The notes under the pieces: model-generated | What the model was told of the DNA's origin: nothing | Databases searched by the model: none | What the model saw: only the letters and a program-made list of their open reading frames with translations | Program-made: the position numbers and the translations under genes | Part shown: positions 41,701 through 55,600 of the stretch, one piece after another | How positions within the stretch are numbered: position 1 is the first letter of the stretch | Layout of the letters: each line of letters opens with the position of its first letter | From: Mesaphorura yosii | Taxonomy: Eukaryota; Arthropoda; Collembola; Poduromorpha; Tullbergiidae | Assembly: GCA_009869945.1 (NCBI GenBank) | Contig: WIXG01000018.1 | Span: 310,001 to 374,000 of the forward strand | Reading direction: 5' to 3' | DNA length: 64,000 nucleotides

Positions 41701-44700
41701 CTCCTTTCATAAAACCAGTTCAAGTTCAAGCATGTGGTACTTCAGCCAGAACTCCAACAATCAAGCTCTTATGACCTTAGCTATGTATTAATGTTAATAA
41801 AATTATAGACTTGGGACATGAAACCTTTTAATTCATAATATTAATCATCAATTATAATACCGTAACTTAAGAATTATTAAATAAAATGTATGAAATACAA
41901 CCGAACGGAAGTAGCGACTTGTCCACAATTTCCCCCGTGCCTGGGTTCGTGCTCTCGCTCTCATGACCAGTCAACCAACGATCTTGCCTCGGCGCGGCGT
42001 TCGGATGGTGCAATGGCGATGGCGGGTTGTGTTAATACGAACAATTCATCCGTCGCAGGTTCCCACAGAGCTCCTAACCTCGGAGAACCAGTTTCAGCTT
42101 CCAGCATCTGCACGTTGTTGCGGAGGATCGATGGAAAATTCAACCATGTTGCTAAATTTTTCTACACAGTCACATTTTTCTCTTTGGCAACATTGTTCAG
42201 CGTCTGGTCCACATTTGCTGCTCTCGAGTCTCCTTTTCTTACCACAGATTCAGCCTCTCTTTCGCTATAATCGAGAAGCTTTCCCTTATGAGACGGACAA
42301 GTTTGTACACATTTTGACTGCCTGCGTCTAACGTTCACGGTTCAGGCAAGTCTAACAACACAAAGCACAGCACGAGAGGCTTGTACGGCTCCTCAAGTTT
42401 CCATACTCTGGCACACTCTAGAGCAAAGTTAAGAGGATACATTAGATGATTCTTTCCTTGCAGAACGATTCCAACCCACTTTTACGTATTTTCCAACAGG
42501 AGCTTTCAAGTGCCGTATTGCATCTTGCATGCTTCTTGCCTCACTTTCGCGTCACGTCAAGTTCTCGACTTTCAATTCAAATCCAACTCAGCATATTGTT
42601 GAGGTCGAAGTTTGATGATCCCATCCTCGCTTTACGACCTGCACCTTTTTCGATAATTACCTCATCCTCTTGAGTGAATGATTGGTTCAGATTTGAGTCC
42701 ATCAGACTTCGGGAGAGCTTTTGCGTTCGTCTTGAATGCAAAATGCGTTATTACATGTGCTAAGGCAGGTTGTTTGTTCAAATCGCAATTTTCGAGCGCC
42801 GTGCACTTCAGGAAAACAAAACAATCTAATTACATGAGTGGGTTCGCCGCATAGTCGAGTGCTCTTTTCACTTGTCTCTCCTCATTTTGTTTTACCTTTT
42901 CCACGTCTGCAGCCGGAGTACGACTGCCTGAGGTAAGGTATTTGGAAGTCTTTTATGTACTTTCCGTGTCTCGACAGTGCCATAATTTTCTTTCCACTTT
43001 TCAGTCAAATAAAAATTCCACTGGGTTTACATTTTACAACTCCCATCCAGACCGTAGATGCAATCGATGTGTGTCTGCATTCTGTATGTACTTAGGCGTG
43101 CACTACTAAGAGAGGAATCCATTTTAAATTTAATCCCGCAACAGGAGCAAGGCAAAGGGATGTAAACCTGAGACTTGGAAATGCGAATTTAAACAAAAAG
43201 TCCGATCAATAAAATGTTAATAAAGAAAAGTATTCTCGGGAATCACTTCGCAAACAAGAAACGGGCGATGCAGGCTGTAGAATGAATTTTAATTTCCATT
43301 CATACTGTAAATAAATTATTTATTTTAAAAGTGAAAGAGCAGCATAAAGAAATCTTTCTTACGAGAACTCGCAAGTGTTTCTTTCATGCACATTAACCAA
43401 CTTTATTCAAACTCAACTCAATTGAGGCTGTTAGCTGCGTAAGTTATTTTTCGGATAATCTTTTCGGGTCTATCATCATTTCCTCTTTTCATACCAAAAT
43501 TCCCATCACTCACCCGAGTGCCTCCTTATCTGGAAAAGTATCTTCGCTCTCAACGCTTTGCAAGAATCTTTTCACTGCGCAACGACTTTCAGCATGATCT
43601 CTTTTGAATTGAGGAAAATGTGAAAGTTTCAAGTGTCAGAGGGAACGTGTCTTCAATGCTGCACTTCACGTCGTCTCGATTGAGAAAAAATTGGGAACGT
43701 GGGACAGGAGATGGATGGAGTTCAATTTTGTGCACATAAACTTTCACCATATTCATTTAACCATGAACCACCCACAACATGTGCGCGTGGGCATATGCTT
43801 GTTTACATGTCGGTCTACGCGAGCACCATTCGGGGAATACTTCACTTCCAGTCGAGTTCGGACAACCTCTCCACAGAGCGACATGAGCTAGAGAGACCCT
43901 TTTAATTTTAACGTTCATAGACGGAGTTGAAGAACTTGTTCTACAAAGTCGAAACGGTTGGGCATTTGAAACTTCTGAGCCATTTTATCACACGCTTTGT
44001 TCGCTTGTTCCCGAATTAAGCTCTTCGTTTCCACTTCCGTCTGACTGCGAAAATTAACATGAACCAGGGTAGCAGCGGGAGCGAAGCGAAAAAAGTAATG
44101 TATTGCAATGGAGAGCGAAGGTACGTGCCCTCATGAGAAGGTGAATCGTGTCTGGTCGAGTCGTCAGAAGCGGCAGAAAGTTCAAGAAAAGAGGAAAGGA
44201 CTTGAACAAAAGTTTCTTCAAACTTGCGCCATGCAAGAGCGTATTGGACCGGGAACCGAAGCGAAAGCAGCGTATTGTTAGCCGAGTCAAAGTCATTAAT
44301 AGTCAACGGTTGCTTGAGATTAATTAGCAATGTGCTCAAAGATTAATGATGAATTTGCACTCACGCATCACCGCACACAAAGCACGGCATACCAGCACCA
44401 TGCCCAACCGCCTGGACTCATACCACGTCCGCGCTGGTGTGAAGGAGGGCTGGCGACCGGGTGCCCTTCTGCTTGCAAAACTTGGCTGTTAGATCCACTA
44501 ATTCAGAAACTCAATATGCTAATAGTTTAAAGTGACTAGGAACGTTGAACGGAGACGGAAAACTAAATCAGAAAACTCTCACCCGTTTGAAACCCATTTA
44601 CATTGCAGAGCAGAGCGGGCGGTTGTGTCGTCGCATAGAATAAATTCTGAAAACCGAAAACTTAAAAAAGTAACGCGCTAGCAGTTGTTCCATTATTTCA

Positions 44701-47700
44701 GTAATCTGACGCATTTTCGCGTACTTCTGTCCGATTCGTCTACAAATGTTATGAAATAAAACTTCAACATTTCAAAACAATTTTCCACCGTTGAAGAAAC
44801 TTCCATCAGGAGCGAAATTTCCTCACTGCGATCGTGACGTTTGCTTTTTTCTTTTCCCCTCAATCTTTAACTCCTTAGAAGGATAATGAGCGAGTTTCTT
44901 ATAATTGTAGAGCAGACGTCAAGCTTTCATTATGACGACGGTCGCTATAAACCTGAACACCAAGGCGCGTGGCACGCAAGAGAGACTGAGTTTGTGAAGT
45001 GACAGCAAAACTTTAGTCCCTGAACCAATGAAACTCATGAGGCGTATACTGCTTACATCCTCCACATTCGGACGGACGTGGAACGGAAGAGGTCCATTAG
45101 CATTAGAGCAGAATTTTGCTGCTTTCGCTGACTCCTCCGTTAAAATACCGAAACGAAAACTTGGTAAATGCCATCGCGCATTGACGTCTTCCGTCTCGTC
45201 TGGTGCAGCTTATCTCATGAGTGGCAAATACGATGTGTAAGCTTGGCTTGATTTGAGCTTAAGTTCTGAATGCATTAGGTTCATTGCTGTTTTCCAGCTG
45301 CATCGTCTGAATGAGAAAAATTCGGTCAAGTCTTAAGTGTGTTTATGGTGGAAGGAGTGGCAGACAGGCGGGGAGGCAGTGGAGGGAAAGAGTGAAAGGA
45401 TAAAGCCCGGTCGTCATCTTACTGATTAAACTCCTTCCTCTCTCGCGAACGCTTGTACTTGGTTGTCTCTTGCAGCGTTCTAGTGTTCCGAGTGAAGCTT
45501 GTACGAGGAAAAGCATCAGCAGTCGAAATTAGAGTAATCCACGTCTCGTACCCGCTCTTCATTTTACAACATTTCATTCAAATTCCATTCTCCGTGGTCT
45601 GTGTTCGTATAAATAGAACAAAAGGAGAGTCAAACTTTACACGAGAGGCAGAGACAAGCTTATGTCCTCCAAAATACAAAAACTCATTCAAATTCACACG
45701 GAAAATGAGAATGATATGCATATTAAACCGAAGAATAGGCCGAACAAGCGGCACGGCGGTCGGTGCTGTGGGACAGAAGCGAGCACGAGGATGACGACGA
45801 TAAAGCAACTTGGCTGTGGTGATTCGTGGATCGTGGATGGCAACATGTGTCGACCAAATTACATGGTACATGCATAACAAACTTGCCAATATTAATTTAA
45901 CTTTCCCATGTCTTCCTCTTCCAGCTACTTTCATTATCTGGTCGCATAGCATAACAAACAAGCCCAAACAATAACACGAAAACTCCGGCCAACTGATGTG
46001 AGACTGGAAAAAGTATTCGAGGCAAATGGCAAAGTATGTCGGGCGGCACATGGAAGCCCACATTCCTTCGCAATTCTCATCAACATTTTCAGCAGAAGCA
46101 TCGCATGTGCTCGCCCGTCACAGTCTGTTCAGTCTCATCTGCCGCTTGATGCAATCAATTTGAGAAATATCTCGTCAGCTCACACGATGAAATAATAAAC
46201 TGTTACGGATTTGTAGAAATTGTCGAGAAAATCGCAGAAAGTTATCACAAATTGCTGGCGTGTTGGACGTTCAAGGACTCATGAAAAGTGCGAGAAGAAA
46301 TTAAAGAATGAAACGCGGATCACGAAAAGTGTTTTCATGTGAATTCAGCCTGCCTGATGAACAGAGCACGCAAACGAGAGTTGTATAAATGTATGGAATC
46401 AGCGGTACACGTGAAACCAACTTTCTCTCACTTGCCTGCACGGCACGACTTGGCATTGCGTGGTCCACATTCTCTTTTCTCCACTCTCTTCTTATAACCA
46501 AAAGTTTAGACTCTGTAAATACATTTGTGTGGCTTCACTTGCGTGGCGCGCGATGTGAAGTGAATGCGAGCAACCACCTCAAGTGAAAGCTTTCGTGATA
46601 CACCGACACAAAGTGTACGAAGTTTAATACAACCACCAAGAGCAGACATAAAGCCCACGTACAGAGAAAGTTCAGTTCACTCGCAGTCAGCGAGCGCACA
46701 ATGAGACGAGAACTGGGTCGATAGCTGGTCGCATAATGAAGACAAGGAAAGTGTGAGAAAGTCTCGGGCGCTTTCGGCCCGCATGCATACAATATAAGCT
46801 TGTATTTTTTCTCACGACGAGCGTAATGGCTTTTATTTTATTCTCGTTTCTCAATCACACTGGCTGCTGACTGACTGAAGCCGCATAGTGAGAAATTTAG
46901 TTCAAAGCGTAGTATTAGAAAATACTCGTACTCATTTTCATTGGTTCCCCAGCATAGTCACTGCAGGGGAACAGCTCGCGAGTAATTTCGTGCTAGCTGC
47001 TCTTCACTCCTTCGCAGGCAAGGGGGAGTGGTTCCTACACAGCCGAGTGCGGTGCATTCAGGCCGAGACGGTATAGCTGTGCTGTGTGACAGTGGCGGTG
47101 GGAGCCAAGAAAGCAGCCGAGCCGAGAGTATGAGGACACGACTTAAGGTTTGAACTCTGCACCCCAACAAAGTCTGGCCGTGTTCATAAACCCGTACTGG
47201 AAAGCATTTGCCTGTCAGAGTGCCAAGAGAAAACTCCATCGCCAACGATTCCTCTCCCTTCCACTTCCTCTACTCGTGCGTACACACACGACGTGCTACA
47301 CACACGAATAGCGCTCTTCCATTTGGCGCAAAGCAGAAAGACTGCAAACTTACGAGAGGCAAGGCGTGAGTGAGAATGGGAAGAGAAAGTTGAACGCAGA
47401 CACAACACACACACGTTTCTTCTCCACGCTGCATACACGGGCGCACGAGGAGAACTCAATAAACCAGAATCAAGTGTGGGCATATTATAAAATACGTACA
47501 CAAGTAATAATAAAGAAGAATGGCAAATAAATAACAGTAATTTATTACCAATACAGACTCTCTTCGTCGACGCGGCCGAAAGTCGTGTGTGTGCTTGTGT
47601 GTGCGGTGAGTGCATGCAGACGACCTCAAATATCATTAGTTTTAGTGATACACGCTCTTGTGAAATCATATTTTCAACTTTTGACTCACTTCAACTAGCT

Positions 47701-48224
47701 TGGAGTGGTGTGAGTGAGATTGCCCTGACATTTGATACGGCAGGCCAGTCTCTGCTGCATGTACGGCTCTGAGCTGAGCCTGTATGGGCATGTCCGCGTT
47801 CGGGATGCATCTCGAGTTGGACGACGACCATGAACCGTGTGACTTTTGAGTGTGAATGGACGACAACGAAAACGACAAAGGGCGGCAATTAGAATGATTG
47901 CAGTATTATTACGTGTATGATAATTAGAGGATTAGAATAGTGTGAAAGAGAAGAGGGAATTAGTCTGTCATGTTGGAGGATTTATGCGCGCGCCCAGCCA
48001 GAGCAGTGGAGAAATGACACGAGGACGATGATGAGACGAGAGGATGGAATGCAATCGTTCGTCAGCAGTCGCAATAATAATAATAAATTCAGACACCATA
48101 ACGCTACTACCGTTAGAAAGTGGGAGAGGCAGTGAACCGAACTGGCACTGGAGAAGAACGCAGCAGCAGTGAGTGGGACAAGAAGAGATGTACATAAATG
48201 GAGAGAAAACAATGAATTCCTGAT
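35721..48224. other. Intergenic or distal UTR, no supported gene
   Basis: About 12.5 kb without recognisable protein coding. Frames up to 161 codons occur but carry no motif, and similar lengths appear in known intron and antisense positions of this window. Notable items are an isolated strong splice acceptor at 38802, listed separately, and a frame at 41890-42270 with a hydrophobic C-terminus of no known family. Confidence 0.45.
38803..38858 (+). other. Orphan strong splice acceptor with short open tail
   Basis: A pyrimidine-rich tract from about 38721 to 38800 (ctctctctctttctttt, then ccccttttag) ends in an excellent acceptor. Entered in phase 1, the following sequence reads S-I-A-D-D-F-C-F-N-L-F-S-N-F-L-S-L and stops at 38858. 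Phase 1 is what nAChR exon 10 would supply, so an alternative terminal exon lacking TM4 is conceivable. The DDF resembles the start of exon 11 only slightly. No donor or poly(A) signal is obvious nearby, and it may belong to another transcript or to none. Confidence 0.12.
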
Positions 48225-48300
48225 ATGGCCCCAGACAACCTTGCTCGCAATTTCTTATTCTACTTTTTCCTCATCGTTTCTGGTATTCTCTTGAGGCAAG
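48225..48300 (+). CDS. Candidate first coding exon of another secreted or membrane protein gene
   Basis: A 76-nt segment starts at an ATG with G at +4 and an in-frame TGA four codons upstream. It encodes MAPDNLARNFLFYFFLIVSG and ILLRQ plus one base, then a strong donor CAAG|gtaagc. The peptide has a short polar start, an uninterrupted hydrophobic core and a phase 1 exit, typical of signal-peptide exons and the same exit phase as nAChR exon 1. It lies downstream of the nAChR gene on the same strand, so it cannot be that gene's exon 1. It could open a neighbouring gene, possibly another receptor subunit, but no matching second exon was found in the rest of the window. Confidence 0.35.
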
Positions 48301-51300
48301 GTAAGCAAATGGATCGACGTACTCTTCGTATTCGAATGCGCTTCATTACCTTGTTTTCTTTTTCATGCAATTAGCTAAATCAACTTTGAGCATTTATCTA
48401 ATGAGGCAGTATATTGTTGGACCGCAGCATTCTAAGTAGAGAAACGTTCTCTGCAATTGCCGCATTTGACCTAGACAGATCGTTTCTTCGGATAACATTC
48501 TGCATTTTCCGAAAGTGGTGATAGCGACTGTGACAATGAGAAAGTGTCGCCCAGTAAAATTGGCTCAAATGAAGGATTGGGCGAATATTTTACGTTCATC
48601 CGAACAGTTTTCCAATTACTTGAGGATGCAAAAGCATGGGTCTGACAGGAGCCTTCTACAGCATAAGTCTCAATGCATAATACGTAGGCAATGCTCCTTC
48701 ATTCCACCTTGGATCAAGTAGCAATGGAGTTTACAAAATGTGCAGTAAAATGGGTTTCATGAAGATTTACTGTGTTCATTAATCAGGTAAAAATTACGGC
48801 CGTGCGCATGTATCAGTCGGTGTCAGGCGAAATTTATTCCAGGTTCATTTCCATTAATGGCATAGAAAAGTCGTTGTTCTCACGATATTGCAACAAAGAA
48901 TGTGCCACCTAATTATTTATGGAAAGCAATCAAACCGGGGATGAGCCGACCAGAAATGTCAAGATGTTGTGTTTCTTCTTTGTGCCACGGCCCTATTTTC
49001 TCTCTTACCCATTTTGCGATAATAAGGTTGGACTTCTCGCCTGAGAAACAGGAGAAGCCCAGCGTGTACACCGAGCATCGTCTTTCCACTTTACCCTTTA
49101 TACATAATAAATTGAATGGTTTTTGTGTACTCTACTTTCTACATTTTCTTCTCCATTCAATACCAAGTTACGAGGCTGTCCACTTCCCTCAACTTGTGCC
49201 GTCCCGTGCCGAGTCGAAAATGAATGGAAATTGAGACCACTTTAGTTGCGGCCTCGGAACTTCAAGCAAAATAGAAAATGGTCACGAAACAATTACAAAT
49301 TAGTGTGTCGGTGTCCAATTACCAATTCAAGTCCAAACGATCAAGCACGCTTTGTTTAGACGTGTGCGATTCCTTCATGCGTGGTTTATGAATGGTGCCA
49401 TAAATAAGAGAAAGTTTCTTTCTCTTGATTTGTTTTTCGAAACAGGAGTCGATCTTTTGCCAGCGTGCTTCTTTAATGGCTCGGTAATAAGCCCACTTAT
49501 TTAAGTCCGGATAAAATTGCCAATAATCTGAACCATCCGAAATGAGTAAATCTATTTCACCAGGGATCTAAGTTTGATATGGCATTAACCTCACAGCAAA
49601 CCTTGACAAGTTCTCGCTTTGGTAAGAACTTGCACTCTTGTATTGAACTTGCAACGATTGGATGTGGGAACTTGATTTGAAACTTTTATATTTATTACGT
49701 CCGCTGCTGGTTATAAATCAGTTTTCAGTTTGTTATGCTTTTATTTATTTGACTCTCTAGGAAGGAGACGAAAACGGCTTTGCTTGGCTTTATGATTACT
49801 TTGTGAGTTCGAAATAATTTAACATCGATGAGTTATTATTGAGACTTTTCTAGTAAATATTTTGAAGAAGGCACAAACTTTTGCTGGTGAAAGGTTGCTT
49901 TCAATGCATCAAACTTTCCTTTGCACAAGACTAAGATGAAGCTTCCTTTGCCGGCTAGGGGTAATTCACAGCTTGCTAAAACTGATACTCTGATCGATAT
50001 CATCAATCAATTTCAACCAAGTGACCCAAGACAGAAGAATAACCTTAAAACGAAACTCTAACTCTAACGGTAGCAAAATTATAAGGCTACCTAAATGTAA
50101 CGAGTAGTAAGCATCAAAATCTCCTACCTAAAACCAACGTGAATAAGAAAAGACAAGCCAGCCGTCGTCGCGTTGGCATCCGATGAGTAAGAAGTGAGAC
50201 GGAGACGAAATGAGTCTTTGCCATGTGTAAACTTTCTCAAAAATGTTAGCAACGGTACATTAGCCATATTCATTCGGAGATGATGCTGGTGCCATTTTTC
50301 TTACGCTTTCCATGCTTCTCTTTTAAGCTCCCTTCTTCTTTGTAGGTTGTAGAAAGATTAAGTGCAAAATAACGCTTTTGTCTGAACCTTGTCTCTTCTT
50401 TAAAAGATGGAGAGTTAACCGTGAGACGATAAAGAGTTCTCAAGGAGCTGCCCAACCTGTCCCTTTCTGATCTCTTTGATCCCTCTCTCCTGGTTACCCC
50501 GATTTTAAACGGACGGATGTCCTAGCACCTTGTACGAAACCTTGAGGGTGACTAAATCGGAAGAATTATCAATATGACTAATATCATGTTAACTCCGATT
50601 TATCACGTGGTCGCGGATTTTTATCATAATTTGGCCTGCAGATTTTGCGTCCCCTCAATTTCATTTCTGTTGGCTGTTGTCCACAGGTAAATCCCTGCTT
50701 CACCGCTGCAAAAGAATTCAGCGTGCTTTGCATGCATCTTGAATTTTTCACCCTCCCTCCCGAATAAGTCGGGTTCAGTTGAGAGAAACTATTTTTTACC
50801 ATTTTGTTGAAATATAACTTGTCCTATGCAAAGTGGGATTGTGTTTGCTGAATTTTAATAGGAATCGAGCACGAATGTCTGTTGTGGTGTGCGATGTTTG
50901 ATCTTGAGTACCTGAAAACCGAAACCATCTTTGCATGCCAAGCCTGAAGCTTCAGAATTCCAACTTCAGTCTTCGGCCTCGAAATCGGTATTGAATGTGA
51001 AGCACGTACTGCAGTTGAGTGGTATTGGAACCGAGTTGAAAAATATGCGAACAAAATAAAGCGTGCATAAAATTTACATGTTGGGGCCTTTCCTTGATCA
51101 AAGAAGGCAGGGTCGGAATGGTGCATATTTAAGGAGATAGAAATCTCTAACCGAACAATTATTATTCATAAGTCAGTAAATGGATGTTGACGAAGACATG
51201 GTACCTGTGTAGGCTATGCCGAATACGACCAATGCGCCCGAACGTCACTCTCGCAAGAACTAAACTAATTTAAACCACAGAAGATTGACACAACTTATTT

Positions 51301-52580
51301 CGAAGTTAGTCCACATTAATATGAGTTAGCCGAGACAAATGGCGTAGGAAAGTAGTGCTGTCATAATTTGAAACCATAAAATGCACAACTTGCCATTGCG
51401 GCAGAGTGTTTTACTTGAAGCGTACAATTTACCAGCGTGTACATACATTTTGACACACGTCAAGTTGATCAGAACTGAATGCCGCAACAACAACCAGACA
51501 ACTAGAGACAGGCCTATATTTAGTACAGAAAACTGAAAAAACACTGAAGGAGAGCTAAAAACGTGCCAGTGTAATTGGGGAGTGGGCATTGTAACTTCCC
51601 ATGAAGTTACCGGTTACCGCTGTGCGTATCTCATTAACATTGGCCCGTAGACCCACGTCGAGGTTCTTCAACTTTAAAGAACGTCGCGGAATACTTCAAC
51701 CTCGACACGTCCTAACCGAAATCCGCCACACCAACATCAGGCCAGAACCAAGTGAGACTTATCATTTGGTTCACTAAATCCTAGTATGTGAATTAGAAGT
51801 CAATCTGGCTTGGGCTTAAATATAAGTTGCAAAGTATGTGAAATGTCATATTTAACTGACTCTGGTAAGTTCAGCAGCGTAGCGCAGAAGCAGAAGGTAA
51901 ACATCGATCAACAAGAAGTTTTCTTACTGAAAATCGACCGTCGAGCACCTGGTTCTCGTCACACACTTCGCAATACGTCAAATTTGTTGAGTCGGATTTA
52001 AAATCCATTAGTTAATTTCCTATTCGGTTGGATGAATAAGTACATAATTAAGGCATAAGCATTGCCAATCAAGGATAAATCACGTTTAAAATTTTATTTT
52101 ATATTCGCCATACTTTAGCCAGTCCTTCTGAAGCAAGGTACTAGCGAACTGCCAAAATAAACAACATCGATGTGGAAATAATTTCAAGTTCCGCTCGATT
52201 CCTTCTTTGTTTTCGGCTTGTAGTTAAAACTTTTGTTTGCCCAACTTTCAAACAATGTAGTGACACATAATTTGGAAGTATGACAAATGGAATGACAGCT
52301 TGAACCTGTGTCTGCGCTGCGTGGCATGGACTGACTGGTGCCGGAGCGAGTGGGCGACTGCTGCCGTTGTAGCTCATTTCCAACAAACTCAACTGGAATG
52401 AATAATAAGAAAGTACAGATAAATTGCGAGCGCGACATTTTCGAGGGCCGTTTCCTTGTTCTAAATTTTAATTAGTTTTTGCGAAACAGGAAACAAAGCG
52501 GAGGCATACCACCACCGAGGATTCTGCTCAGGTTCTCAAGACGGCCTAAAGCGGCTGAAATAATTAATATTTTCTTGCAG

Positions 52581-52688
52581 CTTTACCTGCCTTCATCACA
52601 CACCTCTCCAGTTTCCTCAGACTCTAAGATTAAATTCGATGAGAGCACGAGTAATTGCTTGGTTGATAATCGAACGAAAGGAATCGTT
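52581..52688 (+). other. Exon-like open segment, unassigned
   Basis: A strong acceptor (tattttcttgcag) is followed by 108 nt open in phase 0 and a consensus donor (GTT|gtgagt). It encodes 36 residues beginning LYLPSSHTSPVSSDSK and ending NRTKGIV, with no domain I recognise. It cannot follow the exon at 48225 directly, because a phase 1 entry meets a stop. It may be an internal exon of an unseen gene, or a chance pairing of splice-like sites. Confidence 0.15.
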
Positions 52689-55600
52689 GTGAGTCTGCCC
52701 AATCAAATCAACTTGAGCATCAATTTATTATTTACCGTCCCGGGATAACATAGCAGATTCCCCGCAGTTCTTCCCCAAATTGCTAAAATAGTTTCCAAAT
52801 GAATTAATATCGCATGAATTCACTTAACTAACGAGCATCCTGGCCAACGTACTTCATTGAAGTACAAATATTGTCACATCGTCATTTGCGAGTTGTGGAA
52901 TTAGACTGGAATGGAAGCTGCTAACTTTTGATACATGGTTTCCCATTTATTTAGTAAATTGTTCTTCCGTCTGATTTACCAGGATTTCATTTCATTATAC
53001 CATGATTGGTGATTCTGATAAATACTATGCTGTGTGAAGCGCCAATTCTTGTTTCGTAGTTCTTGACTGCGCTGTGGTTTTAATTTCCAATTTATTTCAA
53101 GCACGTCCAGTCTAAAGTTTCTCTCTGTTTGTAAATATTGAGCTGTTCCCCACCGCGATATCTCTCGAACCATATTTTGCATTTTGCGAACTCCAAACTT
53201 TGTTCAAGAATGAGTTTGTAGAAGTTTAGATTCACATAGTTGGAAGTTTTCAATTACTCTCTAGCATAATTTTGTTGTCTGTGATCCATGCATAAACTAG
53301 TGAAAATATTAAACAATCAACATCATTATATCATAATTGACTTCCATTGCATCTCTGTTTTTCGTTCCCTATTTAGCCGCACTTTCAGAAATTTGTCGCC
53401 CTTCATGCAAAAGCTGACGCTAGTTCAGCGAGCAAATAATGTGGTTTCTGACAATACTCGCCGCACTAAGCTATTCATATTCCATTTCATATTCTCGAGT
53501 ACTACTTATGAAATGTCCTTGTCGTTAGCTCTAAGCGCAGGGACAACAGTAGCCCGACTCCATTTCAGACGAAATGAGAATTCTTGCCGAGTACTTCGGA
53601 ACTGTGCGAAGTAAGTGAGGAAGGAGCAGCAGCAGTAAAGCTTTCGAGAAAAGTCAAAGACATTAAACACATATCAGTATGTCCAACAAATGAAATTTAG
53701 ACGAAAACTTGGGAGCCTCATTTCAAGTTGAGGACATAAATCTCAACAGAAAAAGGCAGAAACAATGGAAGCTGAGGTTAAGAAACATACTTCTCTCGTT
53801 TCGCTTTCGGTCGCACTCGAGTTCACATTCGTTGTTCGTGTCCCAGTAATGCGATTCTAATGTTGCCAGAAACTTTCCAGATTCCACAGCCTTTTTCTCA
53901 CTTTCCTCTCGCGTTGACAAAATACATTTATTTCTTGGAAGGGATTCCAATGCAATTGAATCGCAAATCACAAATGATAAATTAAAGTGGCCGCACGTAA
54001 AGTAACGCCGGTAGCGCAAATCGAATTTCCTTGTTAACAAGAGAAGCTGGGATACTTCGGTTTCGCTGAAGATAAGCTTCTCCGTCACATTCTATTAATC
54101 TCAAGCCCCTTGCGACAAGGAGCATTTCTGCCCAATACCATTATTATTCATCCAATTAAAATTTGTAGTTGAGACTTTCGAATGGGCTCAGCCGTTCATT
54201 ACTTACAGACTGTGTGCTCGTGCATTTGCATTTCACAGCAACGATGAAAGGGATTCAATTACTTCCAGGAAGCTGTGAACAATGGCTTTAAGAAAGTTGG
54301 GCTATGACTTCAAGATTGAAAGACACAGACAGAGATTAGTTGCACAGCCCAGTCACCCACTTGCTGCGTGCGTGTGTTTTATGAATTGTATGACTGGTTT
54401 AGTCCGCAGGTTTCAAAAAGTGACTTGCTAGTGCAGTGTGGGATAGAATTACATTACATCAACTTGAGTCAAGTCAATCAGCAGTCGAAATTGAAGTTGC
54501 TGTTCTACAATCCTTCAAGTTTGCTTGGATGGCATTTCTCGGAATTCCAAAATAAGCCGAAGATGACCGGCAGCGGAAACTGACGGTCTTCTCGCAAATT
54601 CTAGCTGAACGCGGAGCTTCCATTGAGTATTGAGGGCCACAGACAAGATTCATTTTTGACAAATTAGGCAAAGTTTACTACAAAGAATTTCAACGTCTTG
54701 GAATATGTCAAATCTTTATGAGGTTTTGTCTGATGGAGAAGTTCTTGGCTACTGATCCAAAGCTTCATTTGCTGAGTGAAATACTCAAGTATAGCAGTAT
54801 AGTAGTAAAATGCAGCAGCATGAGACTTTTTGCTTTGAAGCTGAATCACGACAAACAAGAGAGAAAATACTGAAAATGGAATATAACGCATTTGTTACAA
54901 AAAGTTGCAAGTACCAAGCACATCGACGAGGTATTGGAACGGATAAATCCTTTTTCTTTTGCTTGTCTGCTTCGTCTCGCTATCTGTTTCTTTACTCTGA
55001 CCATATCAAGTGCATTTGCTCACTTCTGTGATTTATGAAACGGAACAGAGTGGCGCTACTTCAGGCAATCCTCAAACGAAGAGCCTAAGAGGTTCGGGTC
55101 AGACAGAGAACTAAGCCCACCAAGCCAAGTCTAATCTTAGAGTTCGCGCACAGCATGAAATGAATACGTGGAACTTGGGGAAAGCAAAAAATAGGAAAGC
55201 ACATAAGAAGCAACGAGAAAAACAGCGAGCAGTAGGCAAGAAAGAAATATATAAGCTACAATCATGAAGATATGAGAAATGAGCATCACATCGGCAACCA
55301 GTTTTAAACATTAGCACGTCACTTGGCCGTGCCCTCCATCGCCCATGTCTGCAGCGTAGCAGCCATCAAGCTTGTTATGGCGAAGAAAATCAACACTTTT
55401 CATTCATGTGGCGTATCTCTCAATGGACACGGACAGGATGAGTTTCATCGCGTCATGGTCATGGCAGTCTCACATTACCGTCGTAAAGTACACGGGGCTA
55501 ATGTTTCATAACATTAAGCACGTTATTTTTATTGTTATATTCCTGTTCCATTAGTCAGTTTCGCTTTCACCCAAAGGATGTAACTTCCTGCAGAGAATTG

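Noticed and set aside
41890-42270. 126-codon frame with hydrophobic C-terminus, considered as a receptor TM4 exon
   Set aside because: No [11 protein letters not shown]-type motif or other family match. Frames of this size also occur here by chance.
45578-47669. Two 161-codon minus-strand ORFs (45578-46063 and 47184-47669)
   Set aside because: No recognisable motif. Composition looks like non-coding sequence read in an open frame.
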